Of a stretch of 64,000 nt of DNA, positions 38,779-50,000 are shown one piece after another. How positions within the stretch are numbered: the stretch's first letter is position 1; every line of letters begins with the position of its first letter. The position numbers and the translations under genes are program-made. The stretch is from NCBI GenBank assembly GCA_013397795.1, contig VZTJ01000294.1, positions 5,170,486-5,234,485 of the forward strand, in the 5' to 3' direction. The notes beneath the pieces are model-generated. The model saw nothing but the letters and a program-made list of their open reading frames with translations. It was not told the origin of the DNA and made no database searches. The DNA is from Orthonyx spaldingii (taxonomy: Eukaryota; Chordata; Aves; Passeriformes; Orthonychidae).

Positions 38779-39328
38779 TGTACTGGTTTTGGCTAGGATG
38801 GAGTTAATTTTCTTCACAATATTTTACATGGGGCTGTGTTTTGGACTTGTGATGAACACAGGGTTGATAACACGGATATTTTAGTTATCCCTAGTGTTCA
38901 CACAGCATCAAGGCCTTTTCTCTTTCTTAGACTGCCCTACCAGCAAGTAGGCTGAGGGTGCCAAGGGAACACAGTGGGACATCTGATCCCAACTGACCAA
39001 AGGGACATCCCACACCACAGGAGGTCACGCACAGTAATAAAAATGGGGATGGGGAGTGGAAGTTGGCCAGAGCTGCTGTTGCTCAGAGACTGACTGGGTA
39101 TCAGTTACTTGGTGGTGAGTAATTGGGGCTTTTTGCATTACTTGTTTTGTTCAGGTTTTTCCTTTGTTGTTTTCTATTTCTAGCTTTTTAAATTATTGAA
39201 TTGTCTTTATCTCTCCATAAGTCTTTCCACTTTTACCCTTCCACTTCTCTCCCCCATCTCACTGGATGGGGCAGTGAGCAAGTGGCTGTGTGGGGTTCAG
39301 TTGCCTATCCTCGGCTTAGATCACAACA
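38779..39328 (+). mobile_element. Solo LTR of an ERVL-like endogenous retrovirus
   Basis: The element is about 550 bp, beginning TGTACTGGTTTTGGCTAGGA and ending CACAACA, so it has the TG...CA termini of an LTR. Internal blocks match the bird ERVL-type LTR as I know it: GGAGTTAATTTTCTTCAC, GGGTTGATAACACGGATATT, TCAAGGCCTTTTCTC, GACTGCCCTACCAGCAAG, CAACTGACCAAAGGGACATC, TTTACCCTTCCACTTCTCTC and GCAAGTGGCTGTGTGG. Flanks are CAGTA on the left and CAGTC on the right, a probable 5-bp target-site duplication with one change. No gag, pol or env sequence adjoins it, so it is a solo LTR left by recombination. The family name cannot be fixed without a library search. Confidence 0.88.
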
Positions 39329-39590
39329 CAGTCATTCACTCAAGATTACTTCCTTGAACAATTAATAGTCATTTATTATTCCAGAGTGTATGGAGCTGTT
39401 CTGAAAAGAAAGGTAAACACTGTGTAAACAAGTTCATTGAGCAAAAATTCCACATAGTCAAATCTTTGCATGCAGTGTATGAGCTCAGGTCACTGGAGAA
39501 TAAGCTGGGACATAAACTTCAACCTAAGACTGTGAAATGAGGTATAGATATTTCTACACCAAAACACTGGAAGCCAGTGAACACATCAGA

Positions 39591-39627
39591 CTTTTTTTTT
39601 TTTTCCCCCTTTTTCTTTTTTCCCCTC
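39591..39627. repeat. 37-bp pure pyrimidine tract
   Basis: An uninterrupted C/T run (T13, C5, T5, C, T6, CCCCTC). Such tracts can be microsatellite-like, and mirror-symmetric parts may form triplex DNA. It lies 263 bp after the LTR and is not part of it. Confidence 0.85.
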
Positions 39628-42600
39628 ATACTTTCTAGGACTTCAAAACAGGATGATTCCTGAAGGAGTAGTTAAACGAAGCCAGATACTTTTCAAAAAC
39701 AACTCTGCATAACCAAAAATCCTGAGCCCACCATCAATATAGCTTCAGACGAGCAGGCCTTCAATTTGTTGATGTAATCGCACTCACTAGAATTTCTGTC
39801 TTAAAGAGCTTTGATTTTAGGAAAGCTAGTATTTATGACTATCTATTAAACATGATTTAGTAATGAAACATAATAAACTGAGGTTTGTATGAACTTCATG
39901 TAAGTTTTGCTTAAGCATATTGAGCTTTTTAGAGATATTTAGGGTTTTATTTAGAAAATAAATATAATAAAGGGTAACACCTACGAGAGATGCTTACATC
40001 ATGTTGTCTATGAAAATGGTTTTTGTATATAAACAAAAAGTTCCATAAACTAATATTGTAGAGGAGAGAGTTAGTGAAGTTACAGATTTATCCTAGAAGA
40101 AAGCTAGTATTATTCTACCAAAATCTGTGTTTCCTTCATTCTCCTTATGTGTTTATACAACACCTTTTTCTTAAAGCAAAATTATAGAGATTTCCAAAAC
40201 AAATCTACAGGTAGAAGAGCTGTCCTAAGTCAAACCAAAATTACACATATTCCAGTATTTACACCAATCATAAGAGGAAATGCCAAGAAAATAGGGTAAA
40301 AAAAGGGCAAGCATATATACTCCAACCTTCACCCATTTCCATGTCAAAGATTTTCCTAAGATGTCATTTCTAAGGATCAAGTTCCTATTCTGTATTTAGC
40401 AATCTCAAATGGATCTCTCCTCAAATTCTGCTCTGTTCCTCCTTCTGCATTCACACCATACTTTGACTAAAAAATGCACAAACATTTAGCACCACATAAA
40501 GTAGTCAAGACTCAAAGGTTCCTGTTTTAAGAATATGCTTAAGGAATAATTCTGCCATTGCTGCAGAGCAGGAACACTCCCTTCCAGGATTTTCCACCTG
40601 ACTCAGCCACACTCCTTTTAAAGGTTTGTAATTTACTGACTAAGGACACACATAAAACAAATGCTGTCCCCACTGCAAGAGGAATTAGAAGTTTATTGTA
40701 GCCTCTAATCACTAGTTTCAAACCCTTGAATCTGAGCACAAAATTGCAGTATAAATAGAAGGGTAGACTAGGACTCACATGCTCAGCATTCTAATTTCTG
40801 GCTGCGCACCTGGCAAATCACTTCACTGTTCTGTGCTTCAGCATCTCAGTCTGTCAAATGTGAATAATACAGCTGATTTCCTTCAAAAAGAATTTCAGGC
40901 CTATTATGAAAAGTCGTATATATGAGTATGGTACTGCTATTCTTATGGTTGATCTTGTACACTGAAACCTTTGTTAAATCCATTAATGGAGTAGGATTAA
41001 TGAGATGGTTTCTTTTTCCCTCCATTACTGGCTAATAGATATCTCTTATACACTGTAACACAAAAGATGATTGAACTGGGGAAATGTGGATTTTTAGTTG
41101 GATCCCTCTTGCAAGTGGAACCAGTTGCCCCAAATAGGAAAAAGAATTATCTTTCAACAGATGAGCACAAAGATAAAGTCGTATTACACTAAAGAAATCA
41201 ACTGAGAGAAGATGTTCTTGTCTATGATCTATGGTTTTAGTTCTTATTCTGCATGTCAGGAATAGATTAATTTCTTATATGAAGACCACTCTAAGAAATG
41301 AAACTGCATCCTAAGGCATCTGTATGTTGCCTACTGGTACAGACACTACTGAGACAGTTCATTCCAGCAAGCTATATTCCTCATATCCAAGGAATACAGA
41401 AAACATGTCCAACTGTAAGCATACATCATGCCTCTCCTAGACACCTTACTTCTCTCAGGTGTTCATTTTTTGAGTTCCCAAAATTTCCCAGAAAAGCTTT
41501 CACGGAAACTTCATCCTTGCAAGATAGTAAGAGCTTTCACTTGGAAAGAGTCTGGCAAAATTTCTCTCTGAGACAAAAGAGTCTGAAGAACATTAGTTCA
41601 CTTCCAGTATCAGTATAGAATAATTTGGAAAACAGACTGTCTTGGAAGATTTAAAAAAAACCAAACAACAGTATAATATCAGTATTTTTGTCCTTTGAAT
41701 CTCAACAAAGATCAAAATAGTACATTTTTGCAATACAAAACATACAACTAATTTATTCTCTTCCTTTTAAGAGCGTAAAAAATGATCAAGTTTTGCAAAG
41801 TTCTTACAGCTATGAGGAAAGATAGTGTTTTTGTTATTAACACTTTTGAAACCTCCACCAAAGAGGCTTTGGAACACAGACAAATCAAACTCTCAGGCAA
41901 ATCAACTCTCTTCAGTTAACACAGATCAGACACAATGTCTTGAATCAGCAACTGAAATCTCTTTGTTTCAGATAATCATCTCTCTCACTGTGACCTCCAA
42001 ACAACAAGATAGAAGGTCATTATGCCACACTGGAGAGCTTGTCAAAAATACAAGACCCATCACAATATATTAAAAACATACCAACACAAGCAATTTTGTA
42101 ATAGGGTAGCAAGTAATTTCCATGCTAGGGTTAATCATGCAATAGCAATTGATGAGCCATCTGTATTTCTCAGGTAACAGAAGACAGGGAGAAGGGTGAA
42201 TTTCAGGTATTGAAATGACACTTGTGAATGATCTGACCAAAAGTTTTAGTGAATCTACCTAAAATGCAAACCAGGCAGAAATGTTCCTTATACAACACCA
42301 GACCACAGATTGAGGAAGACACACCAGGGAAACCTGATACAGGGAAGAGCATGCCCTTAATTGATCAGGACATATGGACCACCCATGCAGAGATGAGACT
42401 GCATTTAAACTAAGTAATAACAGTAGATCATCGTTTGTTTCTGCTTCAGTGCTCACTCCAAATTCCATCCTTGGTGCCTGACTTATGTTCTACTGCAAAA
42501 TAATAGATATGGGAGATGGAATTCCAGGAAATAAAGCTTTGTGCTCCAGACGTTACCTACCAGCACTCCCACTGAAATAGAATACAGTCCTATAAATACT

Positions 42601-43745
42601 TACACCTCAGATAAAATCAGAGAGTCATAACACACCAAACATGTATGTTACATAGGCTGATTCTACTTTCAGAAAATTGATTTAAATAAATTTTACAGTA
42701 AAAACATCAACAAATTTGTTTGGGCTAGCAAAGAGTGATGAAAAATACACTCCTTCCAGGATTAAACTGCTGTCTGTTCACTTTCTCATTATGTAGTGTG
42801 TAAAAACAGCTCAGGAGAATCAAACTTGTTGAAACATTTCAAAAAAAGATACAATTGACATTTTACCTATTTATTCCTGAATAAACTGAAATAAAATTAC
42901 ATTACAAGGCCTTTCTCAATAAGAAAAAGATGTCACAAAAATTCTAATTCTTTGCCTATAGAAATTAAAATATTTTTTCAGCAACAAATTTCATTACTGC
43001 TAGTGGTTGATTCTAAGCTGATCATTACTTTAACAATACCTTGATTAAATTTGATAGGTTTTTAAAATTTTTGCAGATACCAGAGTCCATGCAAGACATT
43101 TAAGCATTACAAACAGGGCAGTGTACAACACAGTAGAAAGCAAAGATCACATTTCTTAAGGATCATATGTTGTGTGCTTTTCAGCTGTAGTTTTACCAGA
43201 TATTGTTACATTTTGACAGATTTTTTTGTAAGAGTTACAACAAATGTTTAAAATTTAATAATTTAAAAGTTTCCACCACTGTCATTGCATCCCTAGAGTT
43301 GTGCCCTGGGTAATGTATTAACTACCACTTTGAATCCTCAAATAACTATGTTTTCTTAATACTGCAGGAACACATATTTTTCAAAGCAAAATGTGATTAT
43401 AACCACAAATAGCAAAAAATATATTAAAGGTATTGCTTTAACGTTTAAATTTTCCTAAATTTATTGATGTTTGGAGATATGGTGTCATACAATTGACTGG
43501 AAGAAACAATATAATCCCATTTCAAAGAAGTGTCTAATACAACCCATTAGCCAACTTAAGTCCATTACTCATAATATAGATCAAATGCTCTTTTGTTTTA
43601 ATTTTACCAGAATATTAACTCAGGGCAGAGATCATACCTTCAGTCTTCTCATGAGGACATCATGAAACCATGCACAAATGACATCCTGAAAATTATACTC
43701 TGAAGTTTGGGTTTTTCTGTGAATTTTCACTTAGAATACTCTCAC

Positions 43746-44032
43746 CTCTATTTCATCCCATTTGAGATCCACAACTCTCTGGCCCGCCTTTGGCTGCCAG
43801 GTAGGTAAAGTCACAGTGGCTCTTGAGCGGGGCAGAGCGATGTCAGGCTCCAGGGTGGATGAGGCCGGGCTGCTGTGCTGGGGTGATGTGGCCTCTGTCC
43901 ACTCAGAGGGTGCAAGGCTGTGCAGTGAGTGTTCACACTTTGTTCCCTCAAAGCCTTCACTGCAGAGACAGAGGTAGCCATCCCTGCTAGAGCTGCAGTT
44001 ACCATGGTGACAGGGGTTGCTGGCACAAGGAT
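43746..44032 (-). CDS. DNER: DNER coding exon (probable exon 2): EGF-like repeat 2 and Pro/Ser/Thr linker
   Basis: DNER is a neuronal single-pass membrane protein with about ten extracellular EGF-like repeats; it has been described as a Notch ligand between neurons and glia. This 287-bp exon is preceded by a TTTGTTTCAG acceptor and followed by a GTGAG donor; it enters in phase 1 and leaves in phase 0. It opens with a complete six-cysteine EGF-like repeat (DPCASNPCHHGNC, then GYLC, LC and GTKC). A linker rich in Ser, Thr and Pro follows, containing ATVTLPTWQPK and ending KWDEIE. These blocks match human DNER (recalled) almost residue for residue. The serine run after HHGNC is only three residues here; human DNER has a longer one. 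The frame continues into the exon at 33037. Identification is from recognised protein similarity; the exon number is inferred. Confidence 0.97.
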
Positions 44033-45344
44033 CTGAAACAAACTGGAAAAAATGTATCATATAGGTCAGTTACTGATTATGAAGGATTTATATCTGAGTT
44101 CTAAAAATACCATAAAACAGGATTCTTTCCCCCTACTGTATTTACCTTCTAAACATATTTATGAACCAAACTCATCTTTGATGTATCTTCAAGGAGGTAA
44201 ATTCAAAGGATTAAAGAAGAATACAAATTAATCTATATTAACTACTTTTCTCAGACCATTTATGCTAATTCACTGTTGCCATATTCAAGCAAAGAGATAA
44301 ACACAAAAAAGGAATGTGGCCACCATTCATTATTAGGAATTTTCAAAAACAGACTTAAAAGAGTAAGTGAAAACATCAGACATATTGGAATTTCAAGGAG
44401 TAACAGAAATAGGAAAGGGCACAGAACTCGTACAGATCAGCAGGTCACAAAGCAGCTCTGTGTGGTCAGAGCTAACCACATCACACAATCCTATTTGTGG
44501 ACACAACTGCCATTGTAAAAGAGCTGGGCCTTTCCCTACACTTCATTTTGTGGACAGCAGTTTCAGAATCCAATTGATTCAGGTGCTGAAAGCTTTCTAA
44601 CAGGAATTAGAAAGCAGGGGTAAAACTGTGCCTGTTTTTGAAACACCATTTGCAATAGCATAGGACAAGACTAAGCTCAGTGATGTAGGAAAAATCCTGT
44701 CCAAGTCCTGCATGCCTCCTATTTCTAGCTTGAATTTACCTGCAGCTATTTTGTAGTGTCTTATGTCATCACTGACTCTCAGGTTAAATGTCTTCCCTCT
44801 TCTATGTTGAATTTTACATCCATAATGCATTTAGAGAATACATCTACAAACTCTTCAAGTTTCATCTCCTGGAAAAATTAGCCATACTTGCCCAGTTTCT
44901 TTGAGGAGGACAAGCCCCTCCAGACACGTGTTCATTTTTGCACCTGGTGCTCCAAAGTTTAGTACTGCCTTTTGCAAAAGCATCAATACTTTTGCTTGTC
45001 CTAGACACAGCTTCCTAGTCAATACTTAAGAAATGTTTGCCCTAATGAGAGCTAAATGATGCTTCTGGCTCACTGTCATCGACCAAGACCATCAGTCAGT
45101 TCTCTTCATTTGTCTTCACATCAAAGGGAAAACACATCACTGGAATAAGACATTTCCTCATCTTTACATGCAAATTTCACCCACGTGCTCCAGTCCTAAA
45201 AGTTACCCAGTTCTACCCTGTACAATATTCCTGCCCTTCCCTGCATAAACAATGCTTCTTGTTTTATTTCTCAGTAAAGTACCACATTTATTATTAAACA
45301 CTTGTTACAATTATCTCAAGAATTACATAAACCTCATATATCAT

Positions 45345-45367
45345 TAATGTCAAAAACATTGACATTA
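45345..45367. repeat. Short inverted repeat (9-bp arms, 5-nt loop)
   Basis: TAATGTCAA and TTGACATTA flank AAACA. It is a perfect small hairpin in AT-rich sequence, and chance is likely. Confidence 0.7.
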
Positions 45368-47028
45368 TTATCATTGGGTCTACACTAGGACTTTTAGTCT
45401 TCCATTGGTCCAAATGTCTGGTGTCAGGGACACCAAATTCTAATATCAAACTTGCTTATATAAAACAGTACTATTACTGACCTCAGCTGGAATTCTTTCT
45501 TTGGCTCGTATTCTTGCATGCCCTAGACTCTGTAGCATTTTTGGACAGAAAACAGGGGAAATGTTATTATGAAAGTGAATTTTGGAGACAGTCAATGATG
45601 AACGTCAGATTTTGTTCTACCTGATGTAGAAGGCTTAGTGGCCATAGAGTACAGTCCAAAATATAGGGTCTATTAATCTATCTTGTGATTTGCCCACAGT
45701 TCAAAATGTTATTTACTTTGCATGGGGACACATCTCATACATATAAGGTGACACATTAGACATCAGGGTCAAGTTCTGACTCTTCTTCATTAATACTCAG
45801 CTATACGGCAAGTTTATATACATACTTGTTATATCAAGGAAGTACGGATTTTTATGATCAGAGGGACTTATCGCCTTAAAGTCTCTTTCCCCTGCAAATC
45901 AAGAGAATACATAAGTTCTCAAAGAACAATTTCTAAATCTTTTCTCTACAAAATAACATTTAAGTGACAGAAAAGAACAATTTTCAGGAAGGAACTAGTT
46001 CTGTTCTACAGTTTGTCATTAAGCTTGCTCCACTGCCAAGTGCCAGAGATATTCACAGAAATTTCCTTTTCCTTTAAGAGTATTGAAGATAAAATGTGTT
46101 GACATGTGAACAAAGCCCAGTTCAAAAATCGTTTGCAAAAGCTTTTTCATATTCTAGTTTTTTGGACTAGATCTGAGTTTCAAAGAACTGCAGATATCCT
46201 ATTGTTGGATAAGCTCTTTACTCATGCTTTCACAATAAATCCAAATTCACATTAAGCCCATTTTGTATTAGTAATTCAATTATTCTTGTCACACCTAAAA
46301 CGTTAAGGTTATTATTTGCAAGCCTAGTAACAAGAAAGACAAAATAATGTTTTCAATCACTAAAGGCACTTTTCCCCATTACTGAATACATCCATTCACT
46401 TTATGTGCACAATAATAAAAAATGCTGTGTGCTCCATGCTATTTGCTGTAAATTGTTTTGAGCTTGTTTGACTGGAAACAGATGTGTTTAATTAATTATT
46501 AAGTCCTGCTTAGTGTTGCCCATGCCATGCACTGAAGAATATCTTGTGCCTTTGGAACCACCCCTACCCTTTCACACATGAAATGAAAATAATTAAAACT
46601 GTTTAGATTAGATGAAAAATCAAAAAAGATGAGTTGATGTTGAACTTCACCCATGGACTTCCTCAGTACTTGGTTTTATGAAACACTTCACAGGATTTTA
46701 TCATCATTCTCATTCCTTAGTTACTAGTAATTCAAAAGCTCATTTGTCTTTCAATAAGCCTATCAAAACAAATCAATGTCCTTTGTGCATAGGTTTTCTG
46801 CTGAACTAAAGAAAGTCCATTTTAATTATCAGATAAAAAGAGCAAATAAAATTGATTAATTTGTGTTGGTTGTGATGTTTCTGTGGTTTCTCTGGTCCTC
46901 ACCAAGGTGGCACCAATGGTTAGCCAAGGGATCTGCGAAACATTTTGACACAGTGAACAGCATGGCTACACCAGAATTAAAAGCACGCAAAATTTCAAGG
47001 CTTAACCTTCAACAAACTATTGAAGCTC

Positions 47029-47080
47029 AGAAAACAAAACAAAACAAAAACCCAAACAAAAACCAACAAAACCCTCACCT
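47029..47080. repeat. A/C-rich simple repeat (AAAAC-like)
   Basis: Repeated CAAAA/CAAAAA units from CAGAAAACAAAACAAAAC onward. Low-complexity sequence. Confidence 0.8.
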
Positions 47081-50000
47081 TGGTCTCATAACTAAGAGCT
47101 GAACATAAGTATACTGCAAGTACACAATTAAGAGCCCCTTTTTTAGCCACTCATGAAGTTCACAATATATTCAGAGACTGTCGCACAGAGAAAAGAAGGC
47201 AGCATGTAACATGAATCCATATAGTCCACGAATAAACACTAAACCAGTATGATCACTATGAAAAAATCCAAGGCTGTTTTAGGTGCAGAATTTCCATAGT
47301 CACTATTAAGAAAATATATTTTGTATTTAGGCCTCTTGTTTTCATCCCCGTTTTTTCATTTAATAGTCTGTTTTTATAATAAATGCCTTGACTAAATAGG
47401 CACAGCCAGCCATTACAGCTGACAGAACCAAGCTAAAAAGCACAAAAGTATTCGCATGCAATTATTATTCCATATGCCTGGACAGTTGTAATCCTTGAAA
47501 TATTCTTCCAGTAGAATCCAAAGATAGATGCAAGGTGCCCTTCATATCACAGTTAATTTTCCAAAGGCAGACTGAATATGCTACAGACACTGGGCTTGTT
47601 TTAAGAATCACACTCACAAGCGTGGATCATTTGCCAGCCAGTCCAATTGTTTTCTAAGGTTTCAGTTCCAGATAAAACATTGCAGGATGTAAATCTGCAA
47701 GATCTTTCTGCCAATACTACTTGTGGTGATACCAATTTGTCATTTGATGCTCATTTACCTTCTCTTCAAAGTGGTTCTACTTGTTCTACCTGGAGACAGT
47801 CCATATAGATCCTCCAGAGAGCTTCAAAAAACAGAATGGTAAGTCTAAAGCAAAGGCTACAGATGAGCTCCTAAACACTGTGCCAAACCTGTCTTCCACC
47901 TGCAACTCTCCTCTTAGATGTGTTAGTATACAACTAACTTTTGGATCAGTTTTTATTGCTGTTGCCTACAGCCACAGACAATATTATACCAGCTTGCAAC
48001 TTCAGTAAAATATGGAAAAAAGCCCCCAGTAAATCCAGTCCTCATATTAAGAATTCAGCAGATAGTCTGAATTCATTCTACATAGAGCATGTTAACCTGT
48101 TTAACAAAGCCAAGCTGCCACAATGATGTCAAAGGCTGATATTTTGCATATGTGTCCAGGAGCACTCACTACCTTTGAAACAGCCTGCAGATATTAAATA
48201 CTGACATAGTTCAAAGTTTTCAACCCCTCCATGGCTCCCTGAGATCATTCTTCCAGTTACAAGGTAAATTGTTGTGATTCTCAAATATGTAGAATGACTT
48301 CAAGTGGCTGGGATTTAGGTAGTTTCTTCATGTGTTCTGGTAAAAGAGATCTTAGGAGAAATTTAAATCAGTAGAAATAAAACTGGTTTTGCACCTACAT
48401 TGTTGAAGAAATTCCCCAACACAAAACCAAACTACTTCTCTCCCAGAAGTGATCATGGAAGATCCACTACATATCACCAGGATCAGACACGCCAATTTCA
48501 AGATATGCATGGTACATTACAAATTATCAACTTCTGAATATTTAGAAAGAAAATAATTAAAACCTACAGTCTAAGCCATTATCTGCTTTTAATAAAGTAG
48601 GGGGGAGATAGTTTTTTCCTTTTAAGCCCATCTGAAATATCATCTATTTTGCATATGCATCAATTTATGAAAAAGAGATAGAAACAGATTTAAATCTCTT
48701 ACATAGCAATGACAATAAAGATTATCTAGAAATGTAATCTCTTTGAAAAAATGGTTTAATTATGTTCAAACTATTATTAAAATTTATTCTAATTCAATCC
48801 TTCACACAGTGAAGCTGTAAATCCCATTCCATCTCACATTAAATATCAGCATTAACTATGAAATGAAAAGCAAGAAAAAAAGATGAATTTAAATTTAAAA
48901 AAACCCCAGATGTTCCAAATAGTATCCACAGGAAATCATTGAGATGAGTATATATCAAATAAATGCATTTTCTTCTGTTTTGAGAAAAGACTGTCTTGTG
49001 ACTGAGTAAGACTCAAGCAACATATTTGGGTTCAGTTTCTGGCTCTCCCAGAGACATCCTGTGTGAACTGAGAACAGTCAAGACCCCATCTCTGCCTCTT
49101 TCCCAATTGTAAAATGGAGATTATATGTCCCTTCTCACACTGCCTGTGTTGTCAGTTAGAAAGCAATTCTTTTTCAGGATGGGAACCACAGAGACAGAGG
49201 TAATAGGAACTCTCAAGCAGCACTGAAATACAAATCAATACAATCGAGAAATACATCCCTGTAGAGCAAGGCTAAATCTGTAACTTATGACTATTCAGGT
49301 TTATTTCTCATTCTTTCTTTCTCTCTTTCTTTTTTGGTTCTTTCTGTGGCTGTTCTGGTTTCTTCTGAACACTTTGCTCCAACGAACAAAAGTGTTTACA
49401 AAATTATACAGCAAACTTTAAAGCTAAAAAGTCCGAAGTTATATTAACTCTTCTAATTAACTCACAGGAAAACCATCTTGATATTGCATCTTTAGATACT
49501 GTTCCTCTTCAAAACAAGATTTACTGAAAACACATGCATTGAAGAATACATTAATTTTCCAACTGTGATCAAACATAACAGAAATAAAACAAGTGGCTAA
49601 AACACTCTGATAATGAGAGTGAGGATGAATGAGAGCTTTTTGTCACATGAGGATGTAAAAATAAACACAATCAGCACCATGATTGCACAGGTATCACCAC
49701 TTTAAATGGCTGCTCCCTAAAAGCTGTCTGCAACATCCCTTGTGTGCTCTCCCTAAGTAATCCTTCTACCACATGCACCAGGACACAGTGAGACACTGCC
49801 TGATGGGGTGTGGTGGCCACCGTGATCAGAACCAGTCCACAGAGGTACTGGAATGTCACAATTTGTCAGAAGGAAAGAAGTGCCATGGTGCTATTTCATA
49901 CTACGAACTGCCCATGTGCAACGAACTACACCAATCTGAGCCCTGAATATCAGGGATTTAAAAGAATGGGCAACCATGAAGTAATAAAAAGTGCTTTATA

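Larger units (their letters stand above)
33038..43745 (-). other. DNER: DNER intron 2
   Basis: A 10.7-kb intron. It contains a CR1 3' fragment (36808-36981), poly-A (37432-37448), a solo LTR (38779-39328), a 37-bp pyrimidine tract (39591-39627), and the speculative three-segment open frame at 34900-38587 on the same strand as DNER. The rest is AT-rich sequence with no recognised feature. Confidence 0.9.

Noticed and set aside
38606..38884. 92-codon + strand ORF entering the LTR
   Set aside because: It crosses from unique sequence into the LTR and does not resemble a retroviral protein; it is fortuitous.
7478..44032. EYS, CRB1 or Notch-family gene as the source of the EGF exons
   Set aside because: EGF repeats alone would allow these, but GYTGELCQS, DPCASNPCHHGNC, the IRQDATASLILLWKV block and the non-EGF middle region fit DNER in order and spacing, and do not fit those families.
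43811..44041. Other-frame ORFs over DNER exon 2 on both strands
   Set aside because: They are shadows of the GC-rich exon; the frame carrying the six EGF cysteines is the coding one.
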